Assembly: GCA_964572185.1 (NCBI GenBank)
Contig: CAZNFI010000185.1
Location: forward strand, 1-5,611
Source: Azophilus sp964572185
Lineage (GTDB): Bacteria; Pseudomonadota; Gammaproteobacteria; Pseudomonadales; Azotimanducaceae
Length of the DNA stretch: 5,611 nt
Reading direction: 5' to 3'
Positions 5,310 through 5,611 of this stretch are shown in pieces. Numbering within the stretch: the first letter of the stretch is position 1; each line of letters starts with the position of its first letter. The notes beneath the pieces were generated by a model that saw only the letters and a program-made list of their open reading frames with translations, ran no database searches and was not told the DNA's origin. Both the position numbers and the translations under genes were made by a program.

Positions 5310-5611
5310 ATGATTTTCGATAGTACCGACACCTATATCTCAACCGACGAGTTGAGTATGGCCGTGGACGCGGCAGTCAAGCTCGAGCGGCCGCTGCTGG
5401 TCAAGGGCGAACCGGGCACCGGCAAGACGCTGCTGGCCGAGGAAATTGCCAAGACGCTGGGGCTCAGGCTGATTCAGTGGCACATCAAGTCGAGCACCAA
5501 GGCGATCAATGGCCTGTATGAATACGATGCCGTGTCGAGGCTGCGCGATTCGCAGCTTGGTGAAGAGCGGGTGGGGGACATTCGCAACTACATCAAGAAG
5601 GGCAAGCTCTG
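5310..5611 (+). CDS. MoxR-family AAA+ ATPase (N-terminal part, cut by window end)
   Basis: The first 100 residues are present and the frame is still open at the right edge; the family is usually about 280-300 residues. The Walker A motif GEPGTGKT is at 33-40, inside the strongly conserved RPLLVKGEPGTGKTLLAEEI. It is followed by LIQWHIKSSTKAINGLYEYDAV and SRLRDSQLGEERVGDI, typical of the MoxR subgroup associated with CoxE/VWA-domain proteins. Walker B and the sensor residues lie outside the window. Members act as chaperone-like ATPases that help mature or activate other protein complexes, often with a VWA partner encoded just downstream; CoxD is one described relative. The start at 5310 fits the conserved N-terminus and has a weak A-rich ribosome-binding site (AGAGAAG, 5299-5305, 4-base spacer). 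The 224-base gap and its own promoter candidate suggest it begins a new operon. Confidence 0.92.
   Translation, partial: MIFDSTDTYISTDELSMAVDAAVKLERPLLVKGEPGTGKTLLAEEIAKTLGLRLIQWHIKSSTKAINGLYEYDAVSRLRDSQLGEERVGDIRNYIKKGKL

Noticed and set aside
1..5611. CRISPR array, insertion sequence, phage or toxin-antitoxin module
   Set aside because: No regularly spaced repeats, transposase motifs, terminal inverted repeats or integrase sequences were seen on either strand; the window is mainly conserved housekeeping genes.

Overview
This GC-rich window carries a conserved bacterial DNA replication/recombination operon flanked by accessory housekeeping genes. Close matches to gammaproteobacterial DnaX, YbaB, RecR and RNase D sequences, a strong G/C preference at third codon positions, and a PspB-like protein suggest a high-GC gammaproteobacterium (something like the Chromatiales or Ectothiorhodospiraceae). 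That placement is inference from remembered family sequences. A run of ten Ns at 542-551 shows the contig was scaffolded and is probably a draft or metagenome assembly.

Layout from the left: 1-61 may hold the tail of an upstream gene. A 74-residue PspB-like membrane protein follows (64-288, +). It converges on a glycerophosphodiester phosphodiesterase gene (370-1039, -), which is interrupted by the N run. One base separates that gene's GTG start from the ATG of dnaX, so the two genes are divergent with almost no space between them. The + strand then carries a tightly packed run: dnaX (1041-2738), ybaB (about 2741-3058), recR (3061-3657), rnd (about 3608-4753) and a small uncharacterised membrane protein (4750-5085). 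Genes in this run overlap or are only a few bases apart, so it is probably one transcription unit with translational coupling. A 224-base intergenic region (5086-5309) contains a good sigma-70-like promoter and a possible leader hairpin. It precedes the start of a MoxR-type AAA+ ATPase (5310 to the window end, cut off at 100 residues).

How the genes work together: DnaX is the tau subunit of the DNA polymerase III clamp loader, YbaB is a nucleoid-associated DNA-binding protein, and RecR is the RecFOR mediator that loads RecA. This trio is conserved across many bacteria. RNase D adds a 3'-to-5' RNA-trimming enzyme. The membrane protein has no known function and could belong with rnd by transcription or with the MoxR gene by position. 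MoxR ATPases of this type usually sit next to a von Willebrand factor A (VWA) protein gene, which would lie just beyond the window.

I do not see a new defence, mobile or RNA-based system here. The points worth a second look are the mis-sized assembly gap, the head-to-head GDPD/dnaX start codons with a possible leaderless dnaX mRNA, the lack of the classical dnaX frameshift site, the unusual rnd start inside recR, and the orphan membrane protein.
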